From Cadophora sp. MPI-SDFR-AT-0126 (Eukaryota; Ascomycota; Leotiomycetes; Helotiales; Ploettnerulaceae): a stretch of DNA of 64,000 bases. The position numbers and the translations under genes were made by a program. Positions 11,240 through 22,034 of the stretch are shown in pieces. Location: NCBI GenBank assembly GCA_020747065.1, contig JAGMVK010000004.1, positions 124,001 to 188,000 on the forward strand, written 5' to 3'. The notes beneath the pieces are model-generated. The model was not told the DNA's origin. It saw only the letters and a list, made by a program, of their open reading frames with translations, and searched no databases. How positions within the stretch are numbered: the stretch's first letter is position 1; each line of letters begins with the position of its first letter.

Positions 11240-11675
11240 TTTCGCACCAAGATCGTCAACTCGCTTCGATCCGAGGTACGGAAGTACCGACCTGCATGGC
11301 GATCTTATACAAATTTACATACTATAACTACCAAAAAGCTTTTATCAATTACCTGTGTATTTGTGAGTAATTGAATCTTGGATAAGACCCTTTCACAAGT
11401 TTTAGGAATACTATAAGCTTAGTAGTGTAGCTATATTAGAGGAAGTCTTTTCCGCTATAAAAGGAGACTCTTTATAATCTCAGCATAAAAGCAACGACGC
11501 GAACGTGAATTTTTGCAGTCGGAAGCATCTAGGGTATCTAGGAGTGGCAATGGAATAGAACTCGTGAGAAAATATAAGAAATATAAAGTTGTATACACGT
11601 TTTAAGATACTTGAAGTCAAAGTACCTGTAATTTTTTCCGGCACACTAGGTTTTCCGGCAGGCAGGGATGGACGT
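11240..11675 (-). repeat. Right long terminal inverted repeat
   Basis: Inverted, diverged copy of 8290-8715, ending with GGACGT followed by TA. Several differences between arms are G/A or C/T, which would fit deamination or RIP, but this was not counted. Confidence 0.75.
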
Positions 11676-11697
11676 TATGTTCTCACCAGTACTACAT

Positions 11698-12908
11698 TCA
11701 TTCAGGGATCTTGACTTCAACCACAGCCCTCCGCACGCCATCTGACTCCTCCCTGACCTGCTCCACAGTACAACCATGTGAGCGCACAATATCGCAAAAG
11801 TCCTCCATCGTCCCTCCCACTCCAAAATAAACCTTCTTCGCAGCAACCAAAGACGTCCTCTCATCATCCGGCATACTCGCCAGAAGACCTACGAGAGTTT
11901 CCGCAAATGACTTCAATGCAACAGGCGAGTAGATAGTCTCGGCACCGATTATCGTCAGTCGAGAAGTCCGTGTATCCATGTTCTCTTTGACAAGTTCCAC
12001 GAATCCTTGACTCCATGCACCAGAGAAGAATGATAATTTGAGGTGCCGGGATTCGAGGGAGGTGAGAAACTCTTTGATGACTTCTTCGTCGAGGTCTAGT
12101 TCGCCCTCGGCTTCCCATGATTCCTTGCGGGTGGTTTGAGCCCAGGATAGGAGGATGTTGGGTAGTGTGACCAGCTGGAGGACGGTTGGGTTGTAGTCTG
12201 CCAGGCCGAGGAGTGATGGTTCTGATGAGACATCGCTTTGAAGGAGCCATTGGAAAACAGCTAAAAAGGGGAGGGCAGTGCCGCATCCCAGCTACTTGGA
12301 ACATTAGTGATTGTTTGTTCCAGAATGTGGAGACACTGAAAGATATTTTGATGGCTGATCATGACACAAGTTTCCAACTTTCAGCGCCGAAGGTATAGAA
12401 AACACATTAGGGAGTAAGTTGACCGAGCCTCAACGACAACATCGCAAATACATACCTCTAAAATCTTTCCTGAAAGGTCTACATTTCTCTTCCTTTCGTG
12501 TAGAACCTTGACGACATCAACCGAGCTCTCCCAGCTTTTGAATCCACCCTCATAAACCCCCGTCTTGACATCATCTCTTCCTAGATTTCCTAAGCCTTCA
12601 TCGTCCTCTTCAGCCATAAGCTGAACCCTAACATCCCACAATTCTCTTCTCGGGATCGAGATTTGCGTCCCATCATCCAGTCTGATGACCAATGTACTGT
12701 AAACGAGCTTCGACGGTAACACTCTCAGCATAGTCTCCAAATCATGTGTCTGTGGCTGTAACAGCTGACTCCCGATTGGGAAAGCTGAGTTGGAAGAACG
12801 TTGTAAAGTTCCTGTTTCGGCGGCATGACTTCGTAACACAGGTTCGGGTTCCGTGACTGAAGTGTCATCTATGTCATCTCCTGAGAAGGAGAAGCTGAAA
12901 GTTGACAT
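11698..12908 (-). CDS. HPM1: Protein-histidine N-methyltransferase, Hpm1/METTL18-like
   Basis: Predicted SAM-dependent methyltransferase that in yeast modifies a histidine of ribosomal protein L3. Exon 1 runs 12908-12456 and exon 2 12291-11698, with a 164-nt intron (GTATGT donor, TAG acceptor). Splicing places GKILE directly before LGCGTALPFLA, the SAM-binding motif I, which is otherwise broken. The upstream block GVYEGGFKSWESSVDVV is a hallmark of this family. GLADYNPTVLQLVTLPN follows as motif II. The N-terminal roughly 60 residues are low complexity. Length after splicing is 348 residues. The stop codon lies 22 bp from the transposon edge, so the element may supply its 3' UTR or terminator. 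It diverges from the derlin gene. Confidence 0.88.
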
Positions 12909-13293
12909 CTTGAATGTTTGGTTGGGTTGTTGATACTTTTATGAAATGGAAAATATGCAAGCCTGAGAAGCGAGAAGTTGGTGCAATTATGCCAAGATAT
13001 GTGTTTCGGTCCCATATTTAAGTGGCTTGTTCATGTGGCGGTGCATTCATCCGATAACGCCAGCTGGCTTATCGAGCGCAAGTTGAAAGGCCACTTCAAT
13101 TGACATCTCCTCATTCCACCAAGAGCATCCGTTCTCTTTCACCATCTCTGCCAATTACCCTCACCCACTCTCTTTATTGCTCCAGTATCTTTTCTCAGAC
13201 CCAAGATAGAGGGCCTGCATTGCTGCCTCCACGCCCAGCCACTTTCACCTCCGTTCATCCTCGAAGTCAGTGGCGCAAACGGATACAGTCAAC
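12909..13293. promoter_or_regulatory. Shared divergent promoter region
   Basis: 385 bp separate the start codons of the methyltransferase (minus) and derlin (plus) genes. No specific factor sites were identified. Confidence 0.4.
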
Positions 13294-14167
13294 ATGGACC
13301 AAATGATGGGAGGAGATGGTGGCATGGGAGGCGCGGCTGGATTTCCTCTGGAGCAATGGTTCTGGGAAATGCCCCTCTGTACTAGATGGTGGACTACAGC
13401 CGTAGTGGTCACCAGTGCGCTGGTGCAATGCCAGATCGTCACGCCTTTCCAGCTCTTCTACAGCTTCCGGGCGGTGTTTTCGAAGTCACAGGTATGTGTT
13501 CCTACTACTTCTACCTCTACTTCCCTCACTCACCTTTTCACCATGACTATTCGGCTCCAGCAACCAAAGAGTATACACTTGGATGGAAAAGCAAGTTACT
13601 GACTTGTGCAAACAGTACTGGCGTCTATTGACAACCTTCCTCTACTTCGGACCCCTCTCCCTAGACCTCGTCTTCCACGTCTTCTTCCTAACCCGCTACT
13701 CGCGCCTCCTCGAAGAATCGTCCGGCCGCTCCCCAGCATACTTCTCCTGGCTCCTCCTCTACTCCACGGCCTGCCTGATCTGCCTTTCACCACTCGTCTC
13801 CATGCCGTTCCTGGGCCACCCACTCTCCTCCACGCTCGTCTACATCTGGTCGCGGAGAAACCCAGACACGCGACTCAGCTTTCTGGGTCTGCTGGTCTTC
13901 ACGGCTCCGTATCTGCCGTGGGTGTTGATGCTGTTTAGTCTGGTGGTTCATGGGACGATACCGAAGGATGAGATTATGGGCGTGGTGATTGGCCATGTCT
14001 GGTATTTCTTCAGCGATGTATATCCGCCTCTGCATGGAGGGTCCAGACCATTCGATCCGCCGATGTTTTGGAGGCGGATCTTTGAGGGCAGACCGAGAGA
14101 TGAGACTGCGGATACGATAAACAATGAGATTGCTGTTGCAGCTGCTCCGGCACCGGAAGTCAGGTAA
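13294..14167 (+). CDS. DER1: Derlin (Der1-like) ER membrane protein
   Basis: Rhomboid-like pseudoprotease of the ER membrane, used in retrotranslocation of misfolded proteins (ERAD). Exons 13294-13491 and 13616-14167 join in phase 0 after a 124-nt intron, giving 249 residues. The N-terminal block EQWFWEMPLCTRWWTTA is followed by YWRLLTTFLYFGPLSLDLVFH and LTRYSRLLEE, the derlin signature. Further hydrophobic segments and a C-terminal block HVWYFFSDVYP complete it. The ATG at 13294 is the first in frame; the frame extends upstream but without ATG. Whether it is the Der1 or Dfm1 orthologue cannot be settled by eye. Confidence 0.87.
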
Positions 14168-14309
14168 AGGGGAATTGAAAGGAAGCATACTTGGAGTTAC
14201 TGGGAGCGTTGAAAATCAGTCTGTTCGTGCTTGGATTAGGGTGCGCGAAGGAGCATTGGGTCGGGGCGTTTATTACAAATGATACCATTCTTCCAAAGCT
14301 CTATTTCTG

Positions 14310-15514
14310 TCATGATCCCACGTCCATATTTCCCGAGTTGTCGCCTTCCTCTTCTTTGTCTTCACTAGGAGCATCCGCTGCTACGGGGAAATGCAAGTGC
14401 TTCCAATCCTCCAACTCTTCAATAATAGACCTCAAGCGATCTCGGATACTTTCAATAGCATAGCTTCCCAATAGTAGCCTTAGTGGAGGGTACGAGCAAT
14501 GTCCCAGCTGCCAAACCAACTCTGCACATTTGATAGCACTAGTTGGCTGCTTGTCTCCTAACCACTGCACCATCCTCTTCGCATGTAAGGCCGGGGAAGT
14601 CGCCTGCGAATAAGGCTCACTAGCCGGCTTGATCAAGAAATGACCCCAAGTAGGCAGCGGACTCGACTCCCAGTCCGGCTCATCTCTCCTCACGAGTCCA
14701 GGCTCCACCAGCGTAGCCTTGATATTGAACGAGTCAATCTCATACAACATCGCCTCAATAAGTCCCTCCACAGCATACTTCGTTGCACAATACGGTCCTA
14801 GTCCAGGGACACCAAGCGCACCACTCGTACTGCTGAAGATGAGATACCTCCCCTGGCCCTGCTCTCGAAAGTACGGCAGGCTCAGCTGGATGATATGCAG
14901 CGTCCCCATGAAGTTCGTCTCGAACTGATTCCGGACCTCGTGATCATCCTGGTCTTCACAGGCTCCTATGACGCCGTACCCCGAGCAGTTGACGACCGTG
15001 TCGACGTGCCCGAAGTGCGAGATGGCCGTCTCGAAGACGTCGTTGACGGATTCTCGCGCTCTGACGTCGCAGAGCGTGCCTAGGCAATTAGGGTGCCAGT
15101 TCTGCATTGACGCGAGGGTGTTTTCGAAGGTTCGGCCGACGGCGCAGACGAGGTCGCCTTGTTCGAGGCAGTGGCGGACGAGGGACCGGCCCATGTGTCC
15201 TGTGCTGCCGAAGATCTGGAGAGCTGTCAATATACTTGTAATTGAGACTTGAGTACTTGGAAGTGGTTTCAGCTGTGAGGGTGAAATGCTCTCAAGATAG
15301 AGCCCACCCCAAAGAGAAGGTAAGAAAAGTAACTCACAACCCACACCATCTGCTTTGCCGGATTTCCTGGACCAGGAGGATCACAGGTCACCGGTAGCTG
15401 GAGTTTCGACTTGTTACTGTCTGGCGACATGGCCGCATCACCATCAATGCCATTATTCAGGTTCAAGCTGTAGCTGTGCTCAACGGGCGAGGTGACATCT
15501 TCGAAGAGGTCCAT
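14310..15514 (-). CDS. Short-chain dehydrogenase/reductase
   Basis: NAD(P)-dependent oxidoreductase of unknown substrate, 360 residues. Exon 1 15514-15338 and exon 2 15215-14310 flank a 122-nt intron. Splicing joins KQMVWV to IFGSTGHMGRSLVRH, giving the glycine-rich nucleotide-binding loop. Then come CDVR, VVNCSGYG (NAG-type motif), the catalytic serine in FSSTSGALG and the YCATK pair (YxxxK). A 55-residue low-complexity N-terminal extension is unusual. The acidic tail EDKEEEGDN ends the protein. It is convergent with the derlin gene, 142 bp apart. Substrate cannot be inferred. Confidence 0.83.
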
Positions 15515-16130
15515 CCCGTGATACGCCGCCCACCTGCTTCACTTAATCTATTTTGATTCTGATAATCGAGTTGCGTCGATTGGCTGCATATTTCTCAGAA
15601 AAAGTGTGATGGCTGAAGATGCTGATGTTGATTTGCTGTTGTTGGAGATGTGGAGGCGGGATTTTGGCGGGGGGTTAAGCGTGTTCTTACTACCCCGCAA
15701 ATGGACATTGGGGGAGAGACCCCCCTGCAGACCCTTTACTTGACTGGACTTGTACCTTAGATAGTCCCAGATTGGATTACAACAATATATGATACGGTAT
15801 TTTTACTATAATGAGCTGAAACTGACTGAAATAATGTTGTAGGAATGAATAGTTTTTCGGTGGCTGATTGAAAGATAGGAACTGACATTGCCTGTGGAAT
15901 GATTCTTTTAGACTTGGATCAGAGACGTATACAAAAGTGGCAGACTCATGATGGACTTTGAAATCATATGTATTATTAGAGCAGCCAGGTAAACATAACC
16001 ATTACTCATATACCCTCCCATCATTCGTTCATTCATTCCACTTTTCTCATCCCTCATCCCTCATCTCTCATCAACATCGACAAGTAAACCGACCGACCAG
16101 CAGCCCATCCTTTTCATCATCTCCAGCCTC
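15515..16130. other. Intergenic region
   Basis: About 615 bp between the SDR gene start and the 3' end of the next minus-strand gene. It contains A+T-rich stretches and pyrimidine tracts near 16015-16080. Nothing coding seen. Confidence 0.5.
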
Positions 16131-17810
16131 CTAACAATTATATCTCACACCTCTCTTCCCCAACTCCTTTCTTCCTACGGCCTCCTCTGGCCAAACCCAT
16201 CCTCTAATCCTCTTCGCCTCTCTCTTCTCCGCGAGCTGAGGCTCTGGAATCCATTCATCCTTCGGCAAACACTTACGTCTAGTTCCCTCAGCCGGAGCAC
16301 CAATCTCACTCTTCCAGCCCACTTGGCCAGGCAAGGCATCATCTCTAGCCAACATGTGCAGATACCACAGCGCCAACAGCGCAGTCATCTTTGTCTTCCT
16401 CGGGACGACATTCTCCTCTCCAGCATCAACAAAGCTGCCTTCCACTTCCTCGAATGTTGAAGTGTGAGGGTTATCATGCGCAGCGAGCTGGATAGTCTGG
16501 ATCTCGAGGTATCCGAAATGAGGCACCGCATCTCCGCCGTTGCGAACGACGACCAACTCGATCTCGGTGATGATGAAACCATATCTGCAGCCGTGCTCGC
16601 GCATGTGACGGTGCAGATGAGCGAGGCCGCGAAGGTACTCGACTTTCCTGTGGTTGCCCTCAACGCGCATGCCTGTGTTCCATCGGTCGAAAGACTTGAC
16701 TAGGCCAACGACGCGGCCGAGACCACGGCCGTAGATGAGTTGCGAGGTGTCGTCTGTGTAATTGGAGATGAATGACGGGTCTGTGGTGGATTTAGCGGAT
16801 GGGCGCATGACGAGGTGGCGGTGTCCGAGGGAGAGGGAGAGTGCGGCATTGAGCTTGCTGCCGTAGAAGGAGCTGTAGATGTTTTGGAGATCGAGCTCGG
16901 TTTCTGGCTGCAGAGATGTCTTGGGAGGTGTGGGGAAGGTGGATGATGGAAGGTTGATGTCGAGGAGGGCTTGCAGGCCTGGGATGGTGCTGATGGTTGT
17001 TGGATTGAAGGCTGTCCAGGGCCGGATTTGGCGAATGTCCCACCAGAAGTGCTTGGTGTTTGTGTCGCGAATGTGGATGTTGATTTGACGGACCAGAGCA
17101 GGTGCTGGGTTGGGAGATGTGAGGTATGCCATCATCGAGGTATTGTTGCCGTCATCAATGGGGCTCAGAGTCATTTCTTCCAGACAGATGGAGTTCTGAA
17201 GTGGCGATGGAGTGCGTTGAGGAACATAGAATGTCTGCTGGTTGAATGTCTCTGTCTGGCTGTTGGTGGCTGATGGGATGTAGGTTGGCATCTGGCGGTA
17301 TGTTGGGAAGCCATACTTTCCAATGGTCTGCGTATCCAGAAGGTCTGCACTTGAAGCTCTTCGCTCATTGTTGTTTGGTGCAAAAGAGATTGGTGAGCAC
17401 AATGTTGACATTGAGCGCGTGTGAGATGGGAAGTTGTCTTGAGGAGTGAAGGAAATGGACTCTGGGTTGGTGTAGCTTCTGGTGTGAGATGGTCTGAAGC
17501 CGGTGGTTGGTTGAAGAGAGTTTGACTTCGGCATCCTCTTCATCCTCTTGGGTGGAGAATGGATCTCTTGGTCCTGAGGACGGATCTTGGGCAACAACAG
17601 TGGTCCATGTTGTCTGATGGGTGACCTAGCCGGTGTGGTCAATTGAGTGTTGACAGACTCAGGTGATGACCCTTGAGAGTACATTGAAGCATGAGAGCTC
17701 TTCCGGCTGTGGCCGATGTGGAATGAAGCACTGTTGAGAGCTTCCTCGAAAGAGAAGTCAGGGGGTGTGGCAGGGCCAGCACCGAATGAGAACGAGTAGT
17801 CGAAAGTCAT
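16131..17810 (-). CDS. Conserved ascomycete protein of unknown function
   Basis: A 559-residue uninterrupted reading frame. Residues 1-230 are Ser/Pro/Thr-rich with basic patches such as PPKRMKRMPKS and are probably disordered, with a possible nuclear localisation signal. From about residue 235 the sequence becomes globular: HFWWDIRQIRPWTAF, then GRGLGRVVGLVKSFDRW, RYGFIITEIELVVVR and FGYLEIQTIQL. A basic Trp-rich tail contains KDEWIPEPQ and RIRGWVWPEE. I do not recognise a named domain. The alternating hydrophobic strands with conserved E residues could suit a nuclease-like or beta-rich fold, but that is speculation. The ATG is the first in frame. Confidence 0.72.
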   Translation of the reverse strand: MTFDYSFSFGAGPATPPDFSFEEALNSASFHIGHSRKSSHASMYSQGSSPESVNTQLTTPARSPIRQHGPLLLPKIRPQDQEIHSPPKRMKRMPKSNSLQPTTGFRPSHTRSYTNPESISFTPQDNFPSHTRSMSTLCSPISFAPNNNERRASSADLLDTQTIGKYGFPTYRQMPTYIPSATNSQTETFNQQTFYVPQRTPSPLQNSICLEEMTLSPIDDGNNTSMMAYLTSPNPAPALVRQINIHIRDTNTKHFWWDIRQIRPWTAFNPTTISTIPGLQALLDINLPSSTFPTPPKTSLQPETELDLQNIYSSFYGSKLNAALSLSLGHRHLVMRPSAKSTTDPSFISNYTDDTSQLIYGRGLGRVVGLVKSFDRWNTGMRVEGNHRKVEYLRGLAHLHRHMREHGCRYGFIITEIELVVVRNGGDAVPHFGYLEIQTIQLAAHDNPHTSTFEEVEGSFVDAGEENVVPRKTKMTALLALWYLHMLARDDALPGQVGWKSEIGAPAEGTRRKCLPKDEWIPEPQLAEKREAKRIRGWVWPEEAVGRKELGKRGVRYNC

Positions 17811-20800
17811 CTTGACTACTTCCAGACTGACAAGTGTTAGCCATGATGAATCGTATTATGAGCTGGGGTGGGTTTCACTTACGCAGTGAGATGGTTTTGA
17901 GAGTATGAGATCCGGTGTCTATTAGACACTATCAATTATGATATAGGGAGGCCAGCTCCGGTTGTCAATACAACAAACAGGGAGAAGGCTAGGAGATTCG
18001 TGTGTGAGCACAGCTCGTCTAGTATTTTGGAGAATCTATAATGATGATGGAACAAGTAAAGGGATGTGAGTGATGTATGAGGTCGATAGAAGGGGAAGCT
18101 CTATCGAATTGATCAAGAGCCAACAAAGTCCCGAGGCGACATGCTGGTACTTATCCTCCCCACGACAAGAAGCTGCACAGCCCAATCCCCTCCGGTAATC
18201 ACCAGGGTCCTGCGAGTCTAAATCAAGGTGAAACGCGGAGAAGAGAGGTGAGGCTACCCAGAATCTGATATGTGAACCCAAGCTTGTTTCTTGGTCAGGC
18301 CCAGATGGCCATTTGGTAGGCCACTCGACAGGCGCTCACAGCTTTCCATCTCCATCGGGAGCTCAACCGGCAGCACTACATCTGCAGTGTCTCTGAGTCA
18401 TAATTAGAACCCTTGCAAGGAAGTGAAATGTGGATATGAAGTGCAGCAGTAGCTCATTGCAAGAAAAACCAGATGTTGCCAAATATGCAGCGCGCCAACG
18501 CGGTTTTCCTCGTCCACAAAACAAGGTCAACAACACAAGCCGGGCATACGAGTACACGAGTACACGAGCTGGACCGTGCCTGTTGCGCGACGGCTTCACG
18601 AGGCGCCCGCGTCACCCACATCGGCTCACTGCTTTAGACCGAGGAGGCTCGTAACGCCAACTTTGGCTTTTCTGGGTGTATTTTTGGCCGCCGGCGGCTC
18701 CTCAGATTGCGAATGAAACTGAGAGCCGCCTCTCCGACCACGAACCCCATACAAATCGCTCATTAAAGACCGCGCAATTCAAGCGCCGCCATCTCGCACA
18801 GCCGACATTGAAGCGCCGGTTTGATTGCCTTTATGCTGTCGCTACTGCTGGTATCCGCTGGTACAGAGTAGTGAGAGTGCTGCTGTGAGACTCAGAGGTT
18901 GACTTTGGCGCCGCGTGTCAAGGTCGTGTTTAGCGATGAGCCACTTCAGCCCTTCCATTGGCCCATCAACACGCGAGACTCAAGCGAGAAATCCCTGGTT
19001 ATTTTTCCACGCGCTGCAGATAGAGAAGACGACTAGGAATGCAGGAAAGCGACTTGGAAGAGTCACCTCGTGTTGGCCATTGCTATTGGACCTTCATCCT
19101 GGGAAATGTTTCGAGATCGTCTGTTTCATGAGAGCTCTGACTCATTTTCCACTGTATATGTCTCCACATTATCATGCTGCATGTTGTCATGTCATCTGAA
19201 CCGTTCGGATGAATAAATGGGCGTGGTTGGGAACACTTGCCGTGGGGGAGAATCACATCAAAAGCCTCACTTTCGATCGTGAGCACACCGAGTTGTATGC
19301 GGGACTTTTCCCGGTGCATGACGGCGAGTCCCGACATTCATCCTTCCGGCCGACAAAAGACCGTTTCGAAGTGTCCTCTCACAGAAAGAGATCGATCCTC
19401 AGACTATGTTTCCGCCTCACAACCTTTCGTATCATTGATCCACGTGATCAGGTCTGAAATCCGCGGCCAGCAGATCATCATGCACAACAACGGTATGGCA
19501 GTATGTCTTGCATCCGAATTCTCCATCCGTACTTCCTTCTCAAACAGTTCCGTTGACGTCGGATGGCCTCAAAGAAGGCCAGCTCTCAGCCCTCCTTCTT
19601 CCAGGTCTGAAACACGTGACCTCCCTTCTATTTTCATGCGCCGCTGACATTCCGCTGTCGTTGAAACCTGGGCAAGACCTTATCATCATGCGTTCCTCCT
19701 GCTCTTTTTGAATTTCTATTCTCGTTTTGTGGTTCCGAGTGGAACTTGTTACGTGAGACCGATTATGGTTCATTTCTGCTTATGTTGAATAGTCGCGTTC
19801 ATTTCTCTTGCCGCCGGTACAACCGCGCATAAAGCACGATGTAATGTCGTAGTCTCTGTCTACCTTCCCTCATTTCTGAACAAAGTTAGAATTGGCCCAC
19901 TCTTTCTAGCAAATCGTCAGCCCATCTCGTAGTGTATTGAAATTGTGTTCGTGTTCCTTCAGCGTCAAGTTCACCTGTGCCCGCCCGGATACAACCTCAC
20001 TCTGCTGGCTACGACTGAGTGGGGCCAGAGTGTAGCAGATGGAACTCGTCCAAGCGAGATTGAAATGCCTATTCTCGTCTTGAAGTTGTGTTACTCGGAT
20101 GTCCTGAATTAAACGCCTGAGGAATCCTGGTATCAGTCACGCAAGCTGCGAAGTCAGGGGGAGGAGTGCAGCGACCCCATGAGTTCATGAGCAGAAGCAA
20201 TGATTTACCATTGACTAGATCCTCCACATTCATGTACGGCTAAAGATATGCTTCCCAAGACTTAGTCCCTTGTGTCTTCAATTTTGGTCCCTTCTTGTGC
20301 AATACTTGGAAACCGGGTCGATGCAGTCGAGATCTTGGTCCGCTGTGTCTTGGTTTCCTTTAGCCACTGTTTCCGGATTACTCCTTCATGTCTCTTCAGT
20401 ATGCTGCGTAATTCCCGCCACTTCGATGACATCGTTGTAGCTCGTTCATGTGCTTCATGCTCTACTTCATTTCGGGTGGGAATAGGAGGAGCTCCGGGTA
20501 TGCCGAATGCTGAGAAGTCTCCATGCGAAGTTTCTCGATGCCCTCGCCGCTGAGCTCGGGCATACCTGCTGGGATAATGCGTAGTCCCAATTTATCGCGA
20601 AGGGGGGTTGGTGGTCGCAGAACGCTGTCCATATCACGGATTGTACAGAAAATAGGTATTGGTTTTTGAATGCAGTTGGTGATTGGGAGGAGATTCCTGA
20701 TGGCTGTTGGACAATGTTTTGGTCTTGGAAGTAGTCGCAGGGCAACGCGTCAAAGTGTTAGCAATTTGAGCTTATTTTGTCACGCGGGAGCCCCGTCTAT

Positions 20801-21410
20801 CTACGGAGGCTAGGAGGCTCGAGGATCCGTAGGCAGGTACGGTACCTAGGTACTAACTGGTGTTGTGTACCGCAAGTAGCAGACTTTCATTTGGAGGCAC
20901 TGCCTCAGTGAGTAAACGACAACACCTAAGAAGCCAGATCTATCTGGTGGAGCTGTTGTGGATAGCGATGAACATCAGCGGAAGGACTTTACACTGACAG
21001 AGGCAGATCTAGCCAGTCATAAACTACTCTGCCCGTAAGCGAAGTCTGCTTACCGCAATAAACACCCTCAGTTAGTACGGCACATTGGTTATGAGTACTC
21101 TCCTACCGCTCAGAAATGGTGATACTCGGGTGCCTTCCTGTTATATATCCGAAACTTGTTCTTCTCCGCTTTTCGAAGAGTGCACAATCGATACCCTAGA
21201 CTGCTATTTGGCCAATGTCCGAAAACTGCAGCGAAAGTTGTAAGCCAAATACTGCGGCCTAAATTATGCGAGCCTCACCAAACTTCGGAGCTCACTGTCC
21301 CTGTACTAGCGCCTCGCTACAGCACCCTCTCTCTGGTTGCACACTTCATTTCCTCTTTCTCATTCTCCCTTCATCCTTATCTTCGATAGTCTCATACCAG
21401 TTTCTTGAAA
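17811..21410. other. Gene-poor 3.6-kb region
   Basis: Only short frames with no protein-like pattern, except a degraded gene remnant on the minus strand at 20262-20632. The part around 18450-18950 is richer in G+C and CpG than its surroundings. No LTR, TIR or RNA gene was recognised. Confidence 0.5.
20262..20632 (-). pseudogene. Frameshifted remnant of a fungal unknown-family gene
   Basis: The minus strand from ATG 20632 reads MDSVLRPPTPLRDKLGL, RIIPAGMPELSGEGIEKL and LLLFPPEMK and then stops. Overlapping it in another frame, protein-like sequence resumes at once with EVEHEAHERATTMSSKW, RELRSILKRHE and VIRKQWLKETKTQRTKI and stops at 20262. The second block resembles the HE..I.KRW..KT..QR helix of a large ascomycete family of unknown function (recalled, not searched). 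A small indel plus loss of the 3' part is the simplest reading. An intron is possible but would remove the conserved block. Confidence 0.45.
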
Positions 21411-21999
21411 ATGGACCAAGAACTCGCACCCTTCTTTCGTTTCACTGAAAAGGATGTGAAGTGAGTCACTCCGTTCCTAGTACAGCTTGTGTTTACCCCG
21501 AATCAAATAACATGAACAGCTAATCATTTTGCCGACCAGACCAGGAACTCCGCATTTGAGGCTTGAAATTGCACTCGGCGGTGAACTCAGAGAAGATTCT
21601 CGCTGCTATATACTGGCGACTATCAATAACACTAGCTCCCACTCTCCTGACGACTCGCCATGCATTATCAGCTGGGGTGGAGATGACGCCTTCGCAGCTA
21701 TGCTGCTTTTCCAACACACTCCAGCCGGCCTACTTCAAATAGATACAGAGGCAGATCCCGCTATCTCAGCAAGAGCAGGGAACTCTACTCTCAACGACCC
21801 AAGCCTCCAAACACCGTTCAAAGTCGACCAATATTCCGCTCGTCCAGTCCGAGAGCTCTCTGTTGGAGGGAGAGTGGGCACTATGTTAACGATGCCGAAG
21901 AGACTCCGGGATAAGCTAGTCAAGGGTAGAAAGTACGAGCTATTATGGCCGGGCGGTGAGATTGCGCTCTGGGACTGGGGTACTATGAACGAACGTTGA
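21411..21999 (+). CDS. Hypothetical protein, first PGTP/WDWG module
   Basis: Exons 21411-21460 and 21540-21999 (79-nt intron) encode 169 residues, not recognised. Exon 1 gives MDQELAPFFRFTEKDVK, then the module begins PGTPHLRLEIALGG and ends GRKYELLWPGGEIALWDWG. A second, related module lies just downstream. After the stop, protein-like sequence continues in another frame (VCLPATSTLIEFNKF at about 22035-22080), matching the tail of the second module. This suggests the present stop is a truncation of a longer protein. The remaining 169-residue frame is intact and could still be made. Confidence 0.55.
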
Positions 22000-22034
22000 A
22001 GACGTGAGTTGAACAGAAAGGAGCCGAGGATCTG

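Larger units (their letters stand above)
8290..11675. mobile_element. 3.4-kb terminal-inverted-repeat element carrying a HET-WD40 gene
   Basis: The ends read ACGTCCATCCCTGC inward from both sides and each is flanked by TA (8288-8289 and 11676-11677), as expected of TA-target DNA transposons such as Tc1/mariner. Similarity between the arms continues for about 420-440 bp with many substitutions and small gaps. Matched landmarks include CTACACTACTAAGC-like and GTACCTCGGATC-like segments. No transposase is present, so the element would be non-autonomous. The only convincing gene inside is the HET-WD40 gene on the minus strand. The right end lies 22 bp from the stop codon of the HPM1-like gene. 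Family assignment is uncertain; the inverted repeat itself is plain in the sequence. Confidence 0.72.
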
